Shown here: one piece after another, positions 1-10,440 of the stretch | How the letters are laid out: every line of letters begins with the position of its first letter | Position numbering within the stretch: position 1 is the stretch's first letter | Translations under genes and position numbers: made by a program | Origin: Phascolarctos cinereus | Lineage: Eukaryota > Chordata > Mammalia > Diprotodontia > Phascolarctidae | Assembly: GCF_002099425.1 (NCBI RefSeq) | Contig: NW_018344001.1 | Span: 8,141,001 to 8,205,000 of the forward strand | Reading direction: 5' to 3' | DNA length: 64,000 bases | The notes under the pieces: generated by a model | What the model was told of the DNA's origin: nothing | The model's database searches: none | The model's input: only the letters and a program-made list of their open reading frames with translations

Positions 1-317
1 TGTATATTGGGATTCCTCCTCTCCCCGCTAAGATTGAGGGTTGTTGAGAAGCCCAAATGTGATGCTGTCCATATACTGTTTTTAACTCCAACTTACGTAA
101 ATGTCATTTGTTATGAATAACGATAACACAGGCTTAGTCCCAATCAATTAATCACATGCCCAACAAGTGTTTATTAAAGCACTGCTCTATACCAGGTACC
201 ATGGTAGACCCTAAGGTACAAAGTGGAAAAAAATCTTGTTAAAGTCCAAAGGATTCTTTTTGGCTATGCTAAAATCTGTTCAGGCTCTCTCTACAGTAGG
301 ATATTGAAGGTATTGAA

Positions 318-575
318 GGCAGCTAGGTGGCACGTGGGATAGAATGCTGTGACTAGAGTCAGGAAACCTGAATTCAAATCTAGCCTCAGACACTTACTAG
401 CTGTGTCACCCTGGGTAAGTCACTTAACCTCTGCCTCAGTTTCCACATCTGTAAAATGGAGATAATAATATGGAGATAATAATAGCACCTACCTCCTAAG
501 ATTATTGCGAGGATCAAAAGAATTAATAATTGTAATGCACTTAATGGTTCTTGGCATTTAGTACGCTTTTAATGT
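318..575 (+). mobile_element. Marsupial CORE-SINE with MIR-type tail
   Basis: The head is ggcagctaggtggcac, the core is ctagctgtgtcaccctgggt, and the tail reads gcacctacctcctaagatta. This is a near full-length tRNA-headed SINE. Confidence 0.9.
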
Positions 576-1943
576 TTGTTCCCATCCCTTGTTTATCCTT
601 TTAAAAATCCCAGATATCACTTAAATCCTTAAGGCTATAAATCTGTGAAAAAGTAATAATGCAAGCCTGGGATCTAATAAGCTTAGAAAAAAAAAAGCCC
701 AAACACTAGGAAGACTGATCGGGCTCTACCTTTTGCCAAGTTCTCCTTCCGTCCAATTCCCTGATGGTACAAATATTCCTTATCTGCCTCTCACCGCAGG
801 GAATCTATGAATATTTATTCTCCAGGTTATTATCATTATTGCATTTCATTCCCTTAATTAAACTGTCTTTGGACAGAACTAGTCCGACTGCTTTTGCATT
901 AAATGCATTAAATTTTCCTCCTGACTTAAGATCCCCTGTCACTGACAAATAAAAAACCCTACATCACAGCAGGCAGGCCACAGGCTGTGAGTAATAGAAC
1001 TGTTAGCACAGCAGGGAAGGCAGGGGGTGGGGGGAAGGGTGGTTAAGTGTCTGCTTGTAACAGGAGAAGGCATTCCTTGCCATACTCCCCTGGCCTGAGG
1101 TGGGTCTTAAAATGTTGCTGTTTTGTTGTGTTTTTTTTAAATAACTGTATCATGTATTTTTTCTATAACTGTATCAATGTATTATTATTATTATTTTATA
1201 ACACTATGTAGGTCTGTGGGCCTCCAGCATGCTTAGGTGAGGGAGGCAATGTATCAGTGCCAAAATATAGAACCTAACCCAAACAAGTCTATGGATGAAA
1301 TGTGATGCACTGTGAGAAAACACGGGGAAGGGGTGAGGTACAACCCAGTCAGAAAAGTGATGGGGTGTGACGCTTTGAGAGTCCCCAGGGACTACCTTCC
1401 CCTATTTCTGAATTCTTACACTTCAGCTGGGACTTCTCTTGCCTGAAAAGGCAAGCCAGCAGGGGATTTTCTGGTACAGTGGCTTTATAATCAAAAGGTC
1501 TGGTAGTAAAATCCTGCCTGTGACATGTATCCCCTGTGTGATCCTGGGTAAATCAGTTTCCTCATCTGTGAAATGTGGGAGTGGGCCCAGCTGCCTTACA
1601 AGGTCCTGTCAGGCTCTGGCTCTCTGAGCTTACTTTCTTGGCATTTTTCTGTCTCTGATACTCTGCTGGTAAACCACCTCACTTAGACCTTTAGGGAGTG
1701 GCCTGAGGTGAGCTTCTGTTTTCAAATTCAGAAGAAATTTCAGATGAGAATGTGCCCACTGGGGGGACACTGCTCTCTTAACAAGCCTTCATTCAGCACC
1801 CTATTTGTTAAATGCCTACCCCAACCGCAGCCCAGTAGTAGATGTTAGAAGTGAGTTAAGACACAGTCCCTGAATTCACAGAACTTCCAGTCTTGTTAAA
1901 TGATAAGACTGAAACATTGAGAACTATAATACAACAATAATAC

Positions 1944-2110
1944 AGGGGACATCGAGGTGATGTAGCAGATAGTGCACCAGCCCTGGAGCCAGGAGGACCT
2001 GAGTTCAAATTCAGCCTCAGACACTTGACACTAACTGTGTGGCCCTGGGCAAGTCACTTAACCCCAATTGCCTCTCACACACACCCTTCTCGCCCCCACC
2101 AAAAAACCAA
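1944..2110 (+). mobile_element. Marsupial SINE, short-tail type
   Basis: It contains ctggagccaggaggacctga, then gtggccctgggcaagtcact and the short ending aaccccaattgcctc with a CA/A-rich tail. Confidence 0.85.
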
Positions 2111-2280
2111 CTAGAGGCAGCAGAGAAGATATAATATTTGGAGTTAGAAAGACCTGGTTCAAATCTCATCTCAGGTATTTACTAATTGTGTGATTTTGGG
2201 CAAAACACCCAACTTCTCAGGGCCTCAGTTTCCTCATTTACCAAAAGGGGTATCTGAGGTATAATTATTGATATATGATC
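2111..2280 (+). mobile_element. MIR-type SINE
   Basis: It has the MIR core: gacctggttcaaatctcatc, tttgggcaaaacaccc and cctcagtttcctcattta. It abuts the preceding SINE directly. Confidence 0.75.
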
Positions 2281-2485
2281 CTTTGAGTCAGGGGCTCTTT
2301 CCTTGGGCTCTATGAACTTAACTTTTTAAAATAAACTTTCTAAGTTAATGGTTTCCTTTATAATCCTACGTATTTTATTTTATGCATTGAAAACATGATT
2401 CTGATAAGGAGTCTGTAAGTTTCAACGGACTACCAAAGGGTCCATACCGCTCCCCCCTCAAGGTTAAGAAACCTTGTGCTGAGTG
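2281..2485 (-). mobile_element. Unnamed ~200-bp repeat family, copy 1
   Basis: In reverse orientation it shares ggttaagaa...ccttg, atgcattgaaaa and ttataatcctacgtatttta with copies at 6.1, 24.1, 30.2 and 63.9 kb. The gttaagaacccct-like ends suggest a short non-autonomous DNA transposon, but the family is not certain. Confidence 0.5.
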
Positions 2486-2899
2486 AATCAGGTAGGTGCT
2501 CTTTGAGGTTGGGGGTGGTATGGGTAGTCACCAACAGGGTGTATTCATGGAAGACTTCCTGGAAAAGGTGTTGAGAATTCAGTGGGCTGAGAGAAGGACA
2601 GAGTGGGGAGAATGTGAGAAGAGGCAAGAAAGGCAGGAGGAGTTGGGGCATGCTCTGGAGCAGAAAACATTCTGGTTTCAGTGTAACGTGTGGAGAGAGA
2701 AACATGGCTGGGAGAGGGGGAGGGGTCACACCACAGCAGCTCCAACTACGGTAACAGCAACAGCCACAGCACTCATTGGTAGCACTTCAAGGTTGGCCAA
2801 GGGCTTTTCAAATATGATCTCATCTGATTCTCCCACAGTCCTGGAGGGAGGTTCTAAGCATCCCTAAAAGAAGGTAATCTACTAAGCACAGCTCTAGAC

Positions 2900-2988
2900 T
2901 GGTCTGGCCAGGGCGGGAAATTCAATGCAGCACTTAGCACGGTGCCTGGCACATAGGAGGCACTTCATAATTCACTGATTGAATTCTG
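2900..2988 (+). mobile_element. LINE-2 3' end fragment
   Basis: The string agcacggtgcctggcacata followed by an ...ataattcactgattga tail is the diagnostic LINE-2 3' end. It sits tail-to-tail with the reversed copy that follows. Confidence 0.7.
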
Positions 2989-2997
2989 TTCAGTTGA

Positions 2998-4060
2998 AAT
3001 CAATTCAAGCATGCAGTAAGAGCCCATGCTAAGGCTGGGGAGCAAAGACAAAAATGAAACAAATAGTCAGGGGCTCAAAGAACAGCCATTTTCAAGGGTG
3101 GGGCAATACTGTAGATGCAGAAATCAATACAAAATCATCTCAGAGTCAATGGAAAATAACTTTGGTGTTTGGGGGAAGAGCATGAACAATTGAGGGATGA
3201 GGTTATGGCACCTAAGCTGAGCTCTGATGGAAGTGAGCAGTTCCAAAAATCAGTGGTGAGGAGGGAGGGTGTACAAGGCAACAGGGACAACCAGTGGTGA
3301 GGAGGGAGGGCGTACAAGGCAACGGGGACAACCAGTGGTCAGAGGGAGGGTGCACTAGGCAATGGGGACAACCAGTGGTGAGGAGGGAGGGTGTACAAGG
3401 CAATGGGGACGATCAGTGGTGAGGAGGGAGGGTGTACAAGGCAATGGGGACGATCAGTGGTGAGGAGGGAGGGTGTACTAGGCAATGGGGACGATCAGTG
3501 GTCAGAGGGAGGGTGTACAAGGCAACGGGGACGACCAGTGGTGAGGAGGGAGGGCGTACAAGGCAACGGGGACGACCAGTGGTGAGGAGGGAGGGCGTAC
3601 AAGGCAACGGGGACGACCAGTGGTGAGGAGGGAGGGTGTACAAGGCAACGGGGACGACCAGTGGTGAGGAGGGAGGGTGTGCAAGGCAATGGGGACGATC
3701 AGTGGTGAGGAGGGAGGGTGTGCAAGGCAATGGGGACGATCAGTGGTGAGGAGGGAGGGTGTACAAGGCAACGGGGACGACCAGTGGTGAGGAGGGAGGG
3801 TGTGCAAGGCAATGGGGACGATCAGTGGTCAGAGGGAGGGCGTACAAGGCAACGGGGACGACCAGTGGTGAGGAGGGAGGGTGTACTAGGCAATGGGGAC
3901 GACCAGTGGTGAGGAGGGAGGGTGCACTAGGCAATGGGGACGATCAGTGGTCAGAGGGAGGGTGCACTAGGCAACGGGGGCAGTCTGTGCAAAGACAGAT
4001 GGGATGAGAGGCATGGGGAACGTCAGGAGAGCAAGGGGACTCTCCTCTCCCTGGTCTGAG
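2998..4060 (-). mobile_element. LINE-2 3' region, reversed, hosting the minisatellite
   Basis: The start (caagcatgcagtaagagccc...gctggggagcaaagacaaaa) matches the reverse complement of the LINE-2 3' end. The part before the array (ggcacctaagctgagctctg) and after it (gtgcaaagacagatgggatg) fit the next stretch of the same element. Confidence 0.65.
3251..3985. repeat. Minisatellite: 18 tandem copies of a 41-bp (or 40-bp) unit
   Basis: The unit begins cagtggtgaggagggagggt and continues gtacaaggcaacggggacgac. Copies start at 3251, 3292, 3333, 3373, 3414, 3455, 3496, 3536, 3577, 3618, 3659, 3700, 3741, 3782, 3823, 3863, 3904 and 3945. Copies 3, 7, 15 and 18 carry the 40-bp form with gtcagag in place of gtgaggag. 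The flanks and the unit itself resemble reversed LINE-2 sequence, so the array probably grew inside an old LINE-2. Confidence 0.97.
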
Positions 4061-4096
4061 GCACTAGGCCTGCCTTAATTAGCTGTGTTTAATTAC

Positions 4097-4246
4097 CTTT
4101 GTCATCTATGAGAAAAGTATAGGAAGCCAAAGAGTCTTGGTAATATGTCACGTCTTCTAGGATATAAGCCAGGTTAACATCCACTCCAACAATCCCCAGG
4201 AGGAGGTTTCCAAAGTAACAGGGTTTGCTCACTGTCATTATCAAAC
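4097..4246 (-). CDS. CACHD1: CACHD1 coding exon (about residues 464-514), start of first Cache domain
   Basis: This 150-bp exon finishes a Gly codon and encodes LIMTVSKPCYFGNLLLGIVG, then VDVNLAYILEDVTYYQDSLA and SYTFLIDDK, ending with one base of a Gly codon. LLLGIVGVDVNLAYILE is the characteristic strand-helix of the Cache fold, an extracellular small-ligand module that alpha2-delta proteins share. SYTFLIDDKG matches the strand before the expected YTLMHPS of the next exon, which lies beyond base 1. The acceptor is ...ccccatcag and the donor is GTAATT. A minisatellite lies about 0.1 kb downstream of the donor. It is the most 3' exon of the gene in this window. Confidence 0.97.
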
Positions 4247-5205
4247 CTGATGGGGAAAAAAGGGCGGGGGGAGGACACGACAGAGAGCGCATTAGCAGGA
4301 GACTGTGGCCTGAGACTCACTGACTGACAGAGGCTTAGATCAGCCATCCATCGGCTGCTGAAAATCAAAGGATCCCCTGAGAGTCAATCCCACCGGCGGC
4401 TTCCTCTGTAGACACCGAGTAAAGCTATTGAGAATTCACTCCATAAACACAATGGCAAGAGGACTCACCTACGTGATTGCAGACAACCCCAACCATGCGG
4501 ATTTGGGCAGTTCAGACACTTGGCCAGCCCCTTTCCTGGCTAATACGATGGGGGAGGAGGGGCTCACCAGAGCAGTGGCAAAGAAAGCCTCAGAATCCTA
4601 GGATGGGGAGAGCTTTCCAGCCCCAAGCCTGGCTCTCTTCTAGTCTGTGTTCCAGCCCTTTATGACTCTCAGAGCTTTTGAAGAAGGCTTCACAGGTCTA
4701 TGGTGACCAGATAAAGCCCTTGGACTTTCATCCTTGGCCCTTCCCTCTCTCTCAGCCCCCACAGCCAATCTTTTGCCAAGGTCAATTGATTTAACTTCTT
4801 TTTTTAGCCATCTCTTCTACATGCCCCACCCTCACCTTTGACACTGCCAATGCCCTGTACAAGCCCTCATTGCCTCACACCTAGACTACTGTAAACCATA
4901 TGCTGATCGGTCTTCTGGCCACTAGTCTCCACCCACTCAACTTTCCAAGTGATCTTCCTGAAGCCCAGGTTTGACCATGGCACCTCCCCCCATGGCACCC
5001 TATATCAATATCAATGAAACAGCTTAGACCCTATCCCCCTTCTCATCCATGTAGCTTAGAAATTATTTGGTATGGATATTATTAGCACCATTGTCATCAA
5101 TATCTAAGTCATTATGGGGGAGACTGCAAGGAAGGATTGGGAAGAAAGATGACATCTGAACCCTTTGCCTTGGCCGGTTCAATTTCAGGTGCTCTCCAAA
5201 CTCAC
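4247..5205 (-). other. CACHD1: CACHD1 intron, 0.96 kb
   Basis: The shorter half next to the 4.2-kb exon (4250-4730) is unique-looking. The rest is a plus-strand LINE-2 piece (4735-5055). Nothing else is seen. Confidence 0.85.
4735..5055 (+). mobile_element. LINE-2 fragment
   Basis: The segment with ccctcattgcctcacaccta, gactactg and aagtgatcttcctgaagccc matches the C-terminal part of the LINE-2 ORF2 region, as in the larger copies at 18.4 and 54.6 kb. Confidence 0.7.
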
Positions 5206-5439
5206 CATCCCCCATTTCATCAGAGAAAGGGAGGCTGAAAACAGCCTCGTCGATCATGCGATTAGGGAGGTTGGTATAGAAGCGGCCAACGGTGGTCTCC
5301 AGGTTACTCAGCTGATTCAGAACCATCATACTCCCCTTCACGACGGGCAAGGCTGTCCGGTCAGGCACACCGTACTTCACGGAGTTTTGTTCAGCTAGAT
5401 CTCTCAGGAAGGCCAGTTCTTTCAAACCGGTCACTCCAT
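5206..5439 (-). CDS. CACHD1: CACHD1 coding exon (about residues 386-464), end of VWA domain
   Basis: This 234-bp exon finishes an Asp codon and encodes GVTGLKELAFLRDLAEQNSV, then KYGVPDRTALPVVKGSMMVL, NQLSNLETTVGRFYTNLPNR and MIDEAVFSLPFSDEMGD, with one base of a Gly codon. LAFLRDLAEQNSVKYGV is the final VWA helix and strand. MMVLNQLSNLETTVGRFYTN is the helix that links VWA to the Cache module in alpha2-delta proteins. The acceptor is ...cccttccag and the donor is the strong GTGAGT. It joins the exon at 13.2 kb and that at 4.2 kb in phase. It is the longest exon here, and 234 is a multiple of three. Confidence 0.97.
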
Positions 5440-5675
5440 CTGGAAGGGAAATTCAGAGGACAAAAATGAAAAACAGGATGCCTCCTCTTCTCCCACCTGT
5501 ATTTGATTCCCTGGGGTTTATGAGCCATAGGGATCCTTTTGAAGGAAAACCGAACTGTGGCCTACTCCTAGAAGACTCAGACTTCTGAAGGTCCAACTGG
5601 GACCCAAAGCTCAGCTGCCAACTTCTCTCCTGAAGCAGGAGGACAAAATAATAATCTTTCTACATATAAAGGCAT

Positions 5676-6065
5676 TCTTGGCAGGCAGCTTGGTACAGAG
5701 GATAGAGTACTGACTCAGCAGTCAGAAGGCCTGGGTTCAACTCCCACTTTTGACTGTAATTACCTTGGGTAAGTTGCTTAAGGGCAGCTTGGTGACACAG
5801 TGGATATAGGGCCAACAGACCCTTACTATTCGTGTGACCCTGGGCAAGTCACCTAACCTTCTTTGCCTCAATTTCTTCATCTGTAAAATGAGCTGGAGAA
5901 GGAAATGGCAAACCACTCCAGTTTCTTTGCCAAGAAAACCTCAAATGGGGTCATGAAGAGTTGGATAGAACTGAAAATTGAAAGAACAACGAAAGTTGCT
6001 TGAGCTCCTTGGGTAACAGTTTCTTCATCTGTAAAATGAAGGCGTTGGACTAGTTTAGAGGGTTT
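5676..6065 (+). mobile_element. MIR-type SINE split by a younger SINE
   Basis: The first half (ggcagcttggtacagaggat...) stops at 5782 and the core resumes at 5993 with gggtaacagtttcttcatct. The interruption is the SINE at 5783-5992. Confidence 0.85.
5783..5992 (+). mobile_element. Marsupial SINE, long-tail type, nested insertion with target duplication
   Basis: It runs from gggcagcttggtgacacagt to the ctggagaaggaaatggcaaa tail and ends near aaagaacaacg. It is bordered by 12-bp direct repeats: aagttgcttaag at 5771-5782 and aagttgcttgag at 5993-6004. Confidence 0.9.
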
Positions 6066-6245
6066 TACCCTTTTTGGTGTCTTGGCCCCTTCAGGCATTC
6101 TGGCAAAGCCTCTTGAACCCTTCTCAGAACCATATTTTTACACACTTGAAGGAAATAGTAGGTTTCAGTTAGCGATTAGTGAAAAGAAATATGTAACATT
6201 TCCCCCAGTAGAGTCAGGAATCTGCGACCCCTGGACAACATGGAC
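6055..6245 (+). mobile_element. Unnamed ~200-bp repeat family, copy 2
   Basis: It shares gtgtcttggccccttcaggc and cttgaacccttctcagaacc with the same-orientation copies at 24.0 and 30.2 kb. It is the most diverged of the set. Confidence 0.4.
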
Positions 6246-6529
6246 TCTGAAGCCCCTTCAGCTCCAAACCTAGAAGTATCCAAGGACAATCTATGAGCCT
6301 CAAATGGGAAATAATGAAAAAAATGAGGGAACAAAGGAGACCACATGGGCCTTTTCAAGATGGAATTTCCACATGGATCAAGACATATTATTCTTTCAAG
6401 TTCAAGTTTGTGACTTGGCTTTGGTCACAAATTCCTATCCAATTCAGGCATGAAATAATTTCACTTCAGTCTCTGAAACCCTGCTCTTATTAAAAGACAA
6501 TATTATGTTTACAAGGGTAGGGAAAGTTA

Positions 6530-6690
6530 GAAGCAGCTGAAAGGAATGGAGCACGTGATGGGATAGTCAGGAGACTCCAGGTTCTGACGCTTACTGGCTT
6601 AGGGGCTTTGAGCAAGTGACCACTCCTCTGGTCTTCAGCCTCTTCATCTGTAAAAGGGGAATGATGCTACTTAGAAAATATGCCTGATTA
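6530..6690 (+). mobile_element. MIR-type SINE
   Basis: It contains gacgcttactggcttagggg, gagcaagtgacc and cctcttcatctgtaaaaggg. Confidence 0.65.
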
Positions 6691-6869
6691 CGCTACCGTG
6701 AGAAAAACAGCCCAATTAAGGTATTAGACAGGGTGTTCTAAAATTTGGAGTATAGTTTTAAGCTATTGGAGCCAAAAAATCCAGGCCCTCTGACTCCAGC
6801 TCCAGAGCTTGGATTCTCTTTGTTATCTTGAGCTGCCCTACTCCCCAAGAAACCCTTTGTGTAGAAAGA

Positions 6870-7788
6870 GTAGCATTAATAGAAATAGTAGTAATCATAT
6901 TAATAGTGGCAGGAATAAAATAGTAATGTAGCAGTAATAGCAATAGTAGTAGTAATAGCAATCATATTAGTAATAATGGTAATAGTTACAATAAAAGTAG
7001 TAAAAGCAGTAGCAATAAAATAGTGGTAGTAATAGTAGCAATAAATAGTAATTATAGTAGTAAAAGTTGCAGTAATATAGTAGTAGCAATAATAATAATA
7101 ATAAATGCCATAATAGTGGTAATAATAATGGTAGCAATAACAATAGCAGTGGTAATAGTAGCAGTTACATGGTACTAATAGTAGTCGTCATAGCAGCAGC
7201 AGTAGTAATAGCAGTAATAGTAGAAGTGCTACTAGTAGTAATAATAATAGGAGTCATGGTAATAACAGCAGCAGTAAAGTTGTAATAGTAGAAGCAATAA
7301 AAATAGTGGTAGTAATAGCAGCAGTAACATAGTAATAATAGCAGCAGGAGTAATAATAACAGTAAATAGTACAAGCTGTAATAGTGGTAATAACAATAGT
7401 AGTGACAGTAGCAGCAGTAGCAATAACAGAAATAATGGCAGTAATATAGCACTAATAGTAATAGAAGTTACGGAAAAGTAGGAATAGTAGTAGTAACAGA
7501 AGGGGCAGTAATGGCGATGGTAACATAGTAACAGCAATAGTAGTAGTAGTAACAGTAATAAAAGCACTAATAGTAGAAGCAGTGATAGTGATAGCTATTA
7601 CAATAGAAGTTAGTAGTAGTAGTAGTAGTAGTAGTAGTATTAACAGTAGTGATAGTAATAGTAGTAATAATAGTAATAGTTGTAGACATACTTGTAGTAG
7701 AAATAGCAATAGTAGTGCTAGTAGCAGTATTAATAGCAATATTAGTGGTAATCATAATAATCCTAATAGTAGTAATAATAGAGTAGGA
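6870..7788. repeat. Degenerate trinucleotide array (AGT/AAT/AGC), about 0.9 kb
   Basis: Nearly every in-register triplet is agt, aat or agc (also gta/caa variants) for more than 900 bases. Few stretches are pure; the longest is agtagtagtagtagtagtag near 7610. The repeat gives open poly-Ser and poly-Leu frames on both strands, which are artefacts. Confidence 0.95.
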
Positions 7789-8824
7789 TCATGTTTATGA
7801 TAAGGGAGAGGCAGTGTCTTTCAGTGGATACAGCTAGCCCTGCAGCTTAGAAGATCTGGGTTCAAGTCTTGATTCTGACTTATACTAGTAGCTGTTCCTG
7901 GGAAATCTCCCCCAGGAGACTAAGATTCACAGTCTCGAAGCAAGGGCAGATCTGTGTTCATCAAGAGAAATTTGTACCAATCACAGGTCCAGTCCCTGTC
8001 TCTGTCAGTGCTTAAAATGCTGGACTAGGAGGTCTGGGTTTGAATCCTGCCTCAGGCACTTTCAAACTATGTGATCATGAGCAAGTCATTTACCTTGCAG
8101 AGTATGAGTTTGATTATATGTATAATGGGGATACTATTATTTGCACTTAATATTACATACTTGTGAGTTGTTATTATATCCTTCCCCTGAGTTAAACAAT
8201 CAAAAGCAAGGTCCTTTCTGAAGAGAAGAGCGCTAGAGTCTCTGAGGAGGAAGCAATCTGCTGTTCTCTAAGGAATGATAAAGTAGAGCCAGAGGTGTTG
8301 TCAGGTGATCTATTATCCAGTACAAGTCAGAAGAAGATCAGGCTAGCAGCAGCTGGTGAATCCCTGCTGAGGATTACAGAAGCAGCTCTTTGGTGACCTG
8401 ATTGCAACCACAGAGAGATCTGGTGTCTTCCTGTTCTTCCTGTGGTATCTGACCCAGAGAGAGAAAGAGCTCCCCAAGGCTTGTCCAAAAGGAAGATGAC
8501 TACTCAATTCTGGTGATCCAGGAGAACACATGAGATGCTGCAAGAAGGAACATAAATAGTGCTACCAAAGACTATGGAGTCTTTGGAAAGAAATCGAAAA
8601 CCGTAGTACACAAACAATGGCATTATTTGCAACAGAGAGAAGCCAAGCTACTCAAATCTTATTTCAATTCTATTTTGTCTGCCAAGGAGATGGGTATGAA
8701 CACAGCCAAGACAAGTAAGAATAGAGTGAGAGACCACTTAACTGCCTTGATGAATTCAAGTGAGCTGGTGCAGATGAACTGTAGCCTTAATTATTGAAAG
8801 AATCAGCCCATCAGATTGTTGAGT

Positions 8825-9153
8825 CACTATATTGTAGAGAATCATCTAATATTTATTAGGTTTCAACATTCGTTTTTATAAGATTTTGAGTTCTAATTTT
8901 TTTCTCCCTCCCCTTCTTAGCCCTCTCTAAGACAGCAAATAATCTGATATAGGCCATACATGTAGAGTCATATAAAACATATTTCCAAATTAGTCACGTT
9001 GTAAAAGAACAATCAGAACAAGAGGGAAAACCCACAAGAAAGAAAAAACAACAAAAAAAGTGAAAAGAGTATGCTTTGATCTGCATTCAGACTCCATAGC
9101 TCTTTCTCTGGATGGATAGCATTTTCCATCATGAGTTAGAGAATCATCTAAAA
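8825..9153 (-). mobile_element. L1 3' UTR fragment, reversed
   Basis: Reverse complement gives the marsupial L1 tail with ...tggagtctgaatgcagatca, catactcttttcac, and the stretch before the A-rich end (ctgtcttagagagggc). Family assignment is from memory of marsupial L1 3' ends. Confidence 0.65.
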
Positions 9154-9644
9154 TGAGAAAAATTCTATACAGTCAGACTGGAGATAAGTACATTTTATCC
9201 TAAATTTCAAAACAAGGGAAGACAGCAGAATCTGTACACTTCAGGCCAGTAAGTTTGATTTCAATTTCTGGTAACATTCTAGAATGCATTATTAAAGAGA
9301 TGGTTGGTGAATGTCTACAAGAGAAACTGTGAGAAACACAGAGAGCCAGGGTAATTGCTTATTCAAGGGCAGGTCATTTGACAGGCTAACTGTATTTCCT
9401 CCTCCTCCTTCTTCTTCTCCAGATAGGGAAAAGAATAGGAACTGGATCTCTAATTTTATGGGTATAGGCAACTTCCACATGGGGAAATTCCCTCCATTAA
9501 CACAAGGGAGTTTATGCTCTGTGACTTACCCCCTTGGAGAGTTGGCTAAAGCCCTGAGAGGTTAGGTGACTTGACAGGGTCCCACAACCAGGATATGTCA
9601 TGGGTGGAACTACAACCTCTGTCTTTTCTTATATCTTCTTTTCT

Positions 9645-9900
9645 TTTTCTTCCTTCTTTTAAGTTTTTTAAAAAAAAATAATTTTCTTTTTAATTTATGG
9701 AATAAAACAAGCATTTCCATAACATAGTATAATAAAAAAGATGATCGCATATGAAACTGCAAATCTATTACACACAACTTGCTATTCCTTTCAAAGATAC
9801 AACAAAATAATCCCATACATTTCGCGCCCCCCCACCCCGCCTCTGCCTTGAGATGGCTATCTTTCCTTTCTTCCTATCCCTTTCTCTCTCAGTTGAGATA
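9645..9900 (-). mobile_element. L1-type 3' tail, reversed
   Basis: The segment ataaaacaagcatttccata, then gaaactgcaaatctatta and caacttgctattccttt is a very common marsupial repeat ending. It lies inside the L3/CR1 copy. L1 versus another LINE is not settled. Confidence 0.5.
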
Positions 9901-10362
9901 TTGACTGAATTCTGTAGGTATAGTTTACTTAGATTTCTAACTAAAATTTGGTAAAGCTTCTTACACCAACTTTACAGAACAGATGGAAATATGTGAGCCC
10001 ATTAATAGTACAATTAGATGGATTTGGAGTTAGTTGAAAGACTGGCCTTAACAAGGACTCATGACGGTATAATGTCTAGGTAGAAGGAGGTCTCTAGTGG
10101 AGTACCACAGGGATTGGCACTTGGTTCTATTGTATAACATTTTATTAATTTCTGAAGGTTAGAATGAACAATCAAGCAGTCAACAAATATTTGTTAAGTG
10201 CTTCCTGCATATGGGGCATGGGCATGTAGATGACTTCCTTATCAAATGATACAAAGATGAGAAAATAGTTAATATCTTGGATGAAAAAGTTAAGATTCCA
10301 AAAAAAATTTGGCAGGCTTGAGCATTGGGATGTATTTGAATAAGATGACATATAATAGGGAG

Positions 10363-10440
10363 ATATATATATACACATACATACATAAATATATGTATAT
10401 ATTATACATAATATATAATGTATATAAATATATATATTCT
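10363..10440. repeat. TA-rich simple repeat
   Basis: It is a run of tatata, cata and taata units inside the L3/CR1 copy. Confidence 0.85.

Larger units (their letters stand above)
1..4096 (-). other. CACHD1: Intron after the Cache-start exon (partial)
   Basis: No coding sequence is recognised. The intron holds SINE/MIR copies (318-575, 1470-1630, 1944-2110, 2111-2280, 2770-2870), an unnamed repeat copy (2281-2485), LINE-2 remnants (2900-2988 and 2998-4060) and the 41-bp minisatellite at 3251-3985. Bases 576-1440 and 1631-1943 show no repeat I can name. Confidence 0.85.

Noticed and set aside
3391-4007. Repetitive open frames over the 41-bp array, and its resemblance to a CRISPR array
   Set aside because: Units are directly adjacent with no spacers, the host is a mammal, and the frames follow from the repeat.
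1-4096. Next CACHD1 exon (expected to begin YTLMHPS)
   Set aside because: No minus-strand stretch with that sequence and splice sites was found; it must lie beyond base 1.
7165-7800. Poly-Leu, poly-Tyr and poly-Ser frames
   Set aside because: They are artefacts of the trinucleotide array.
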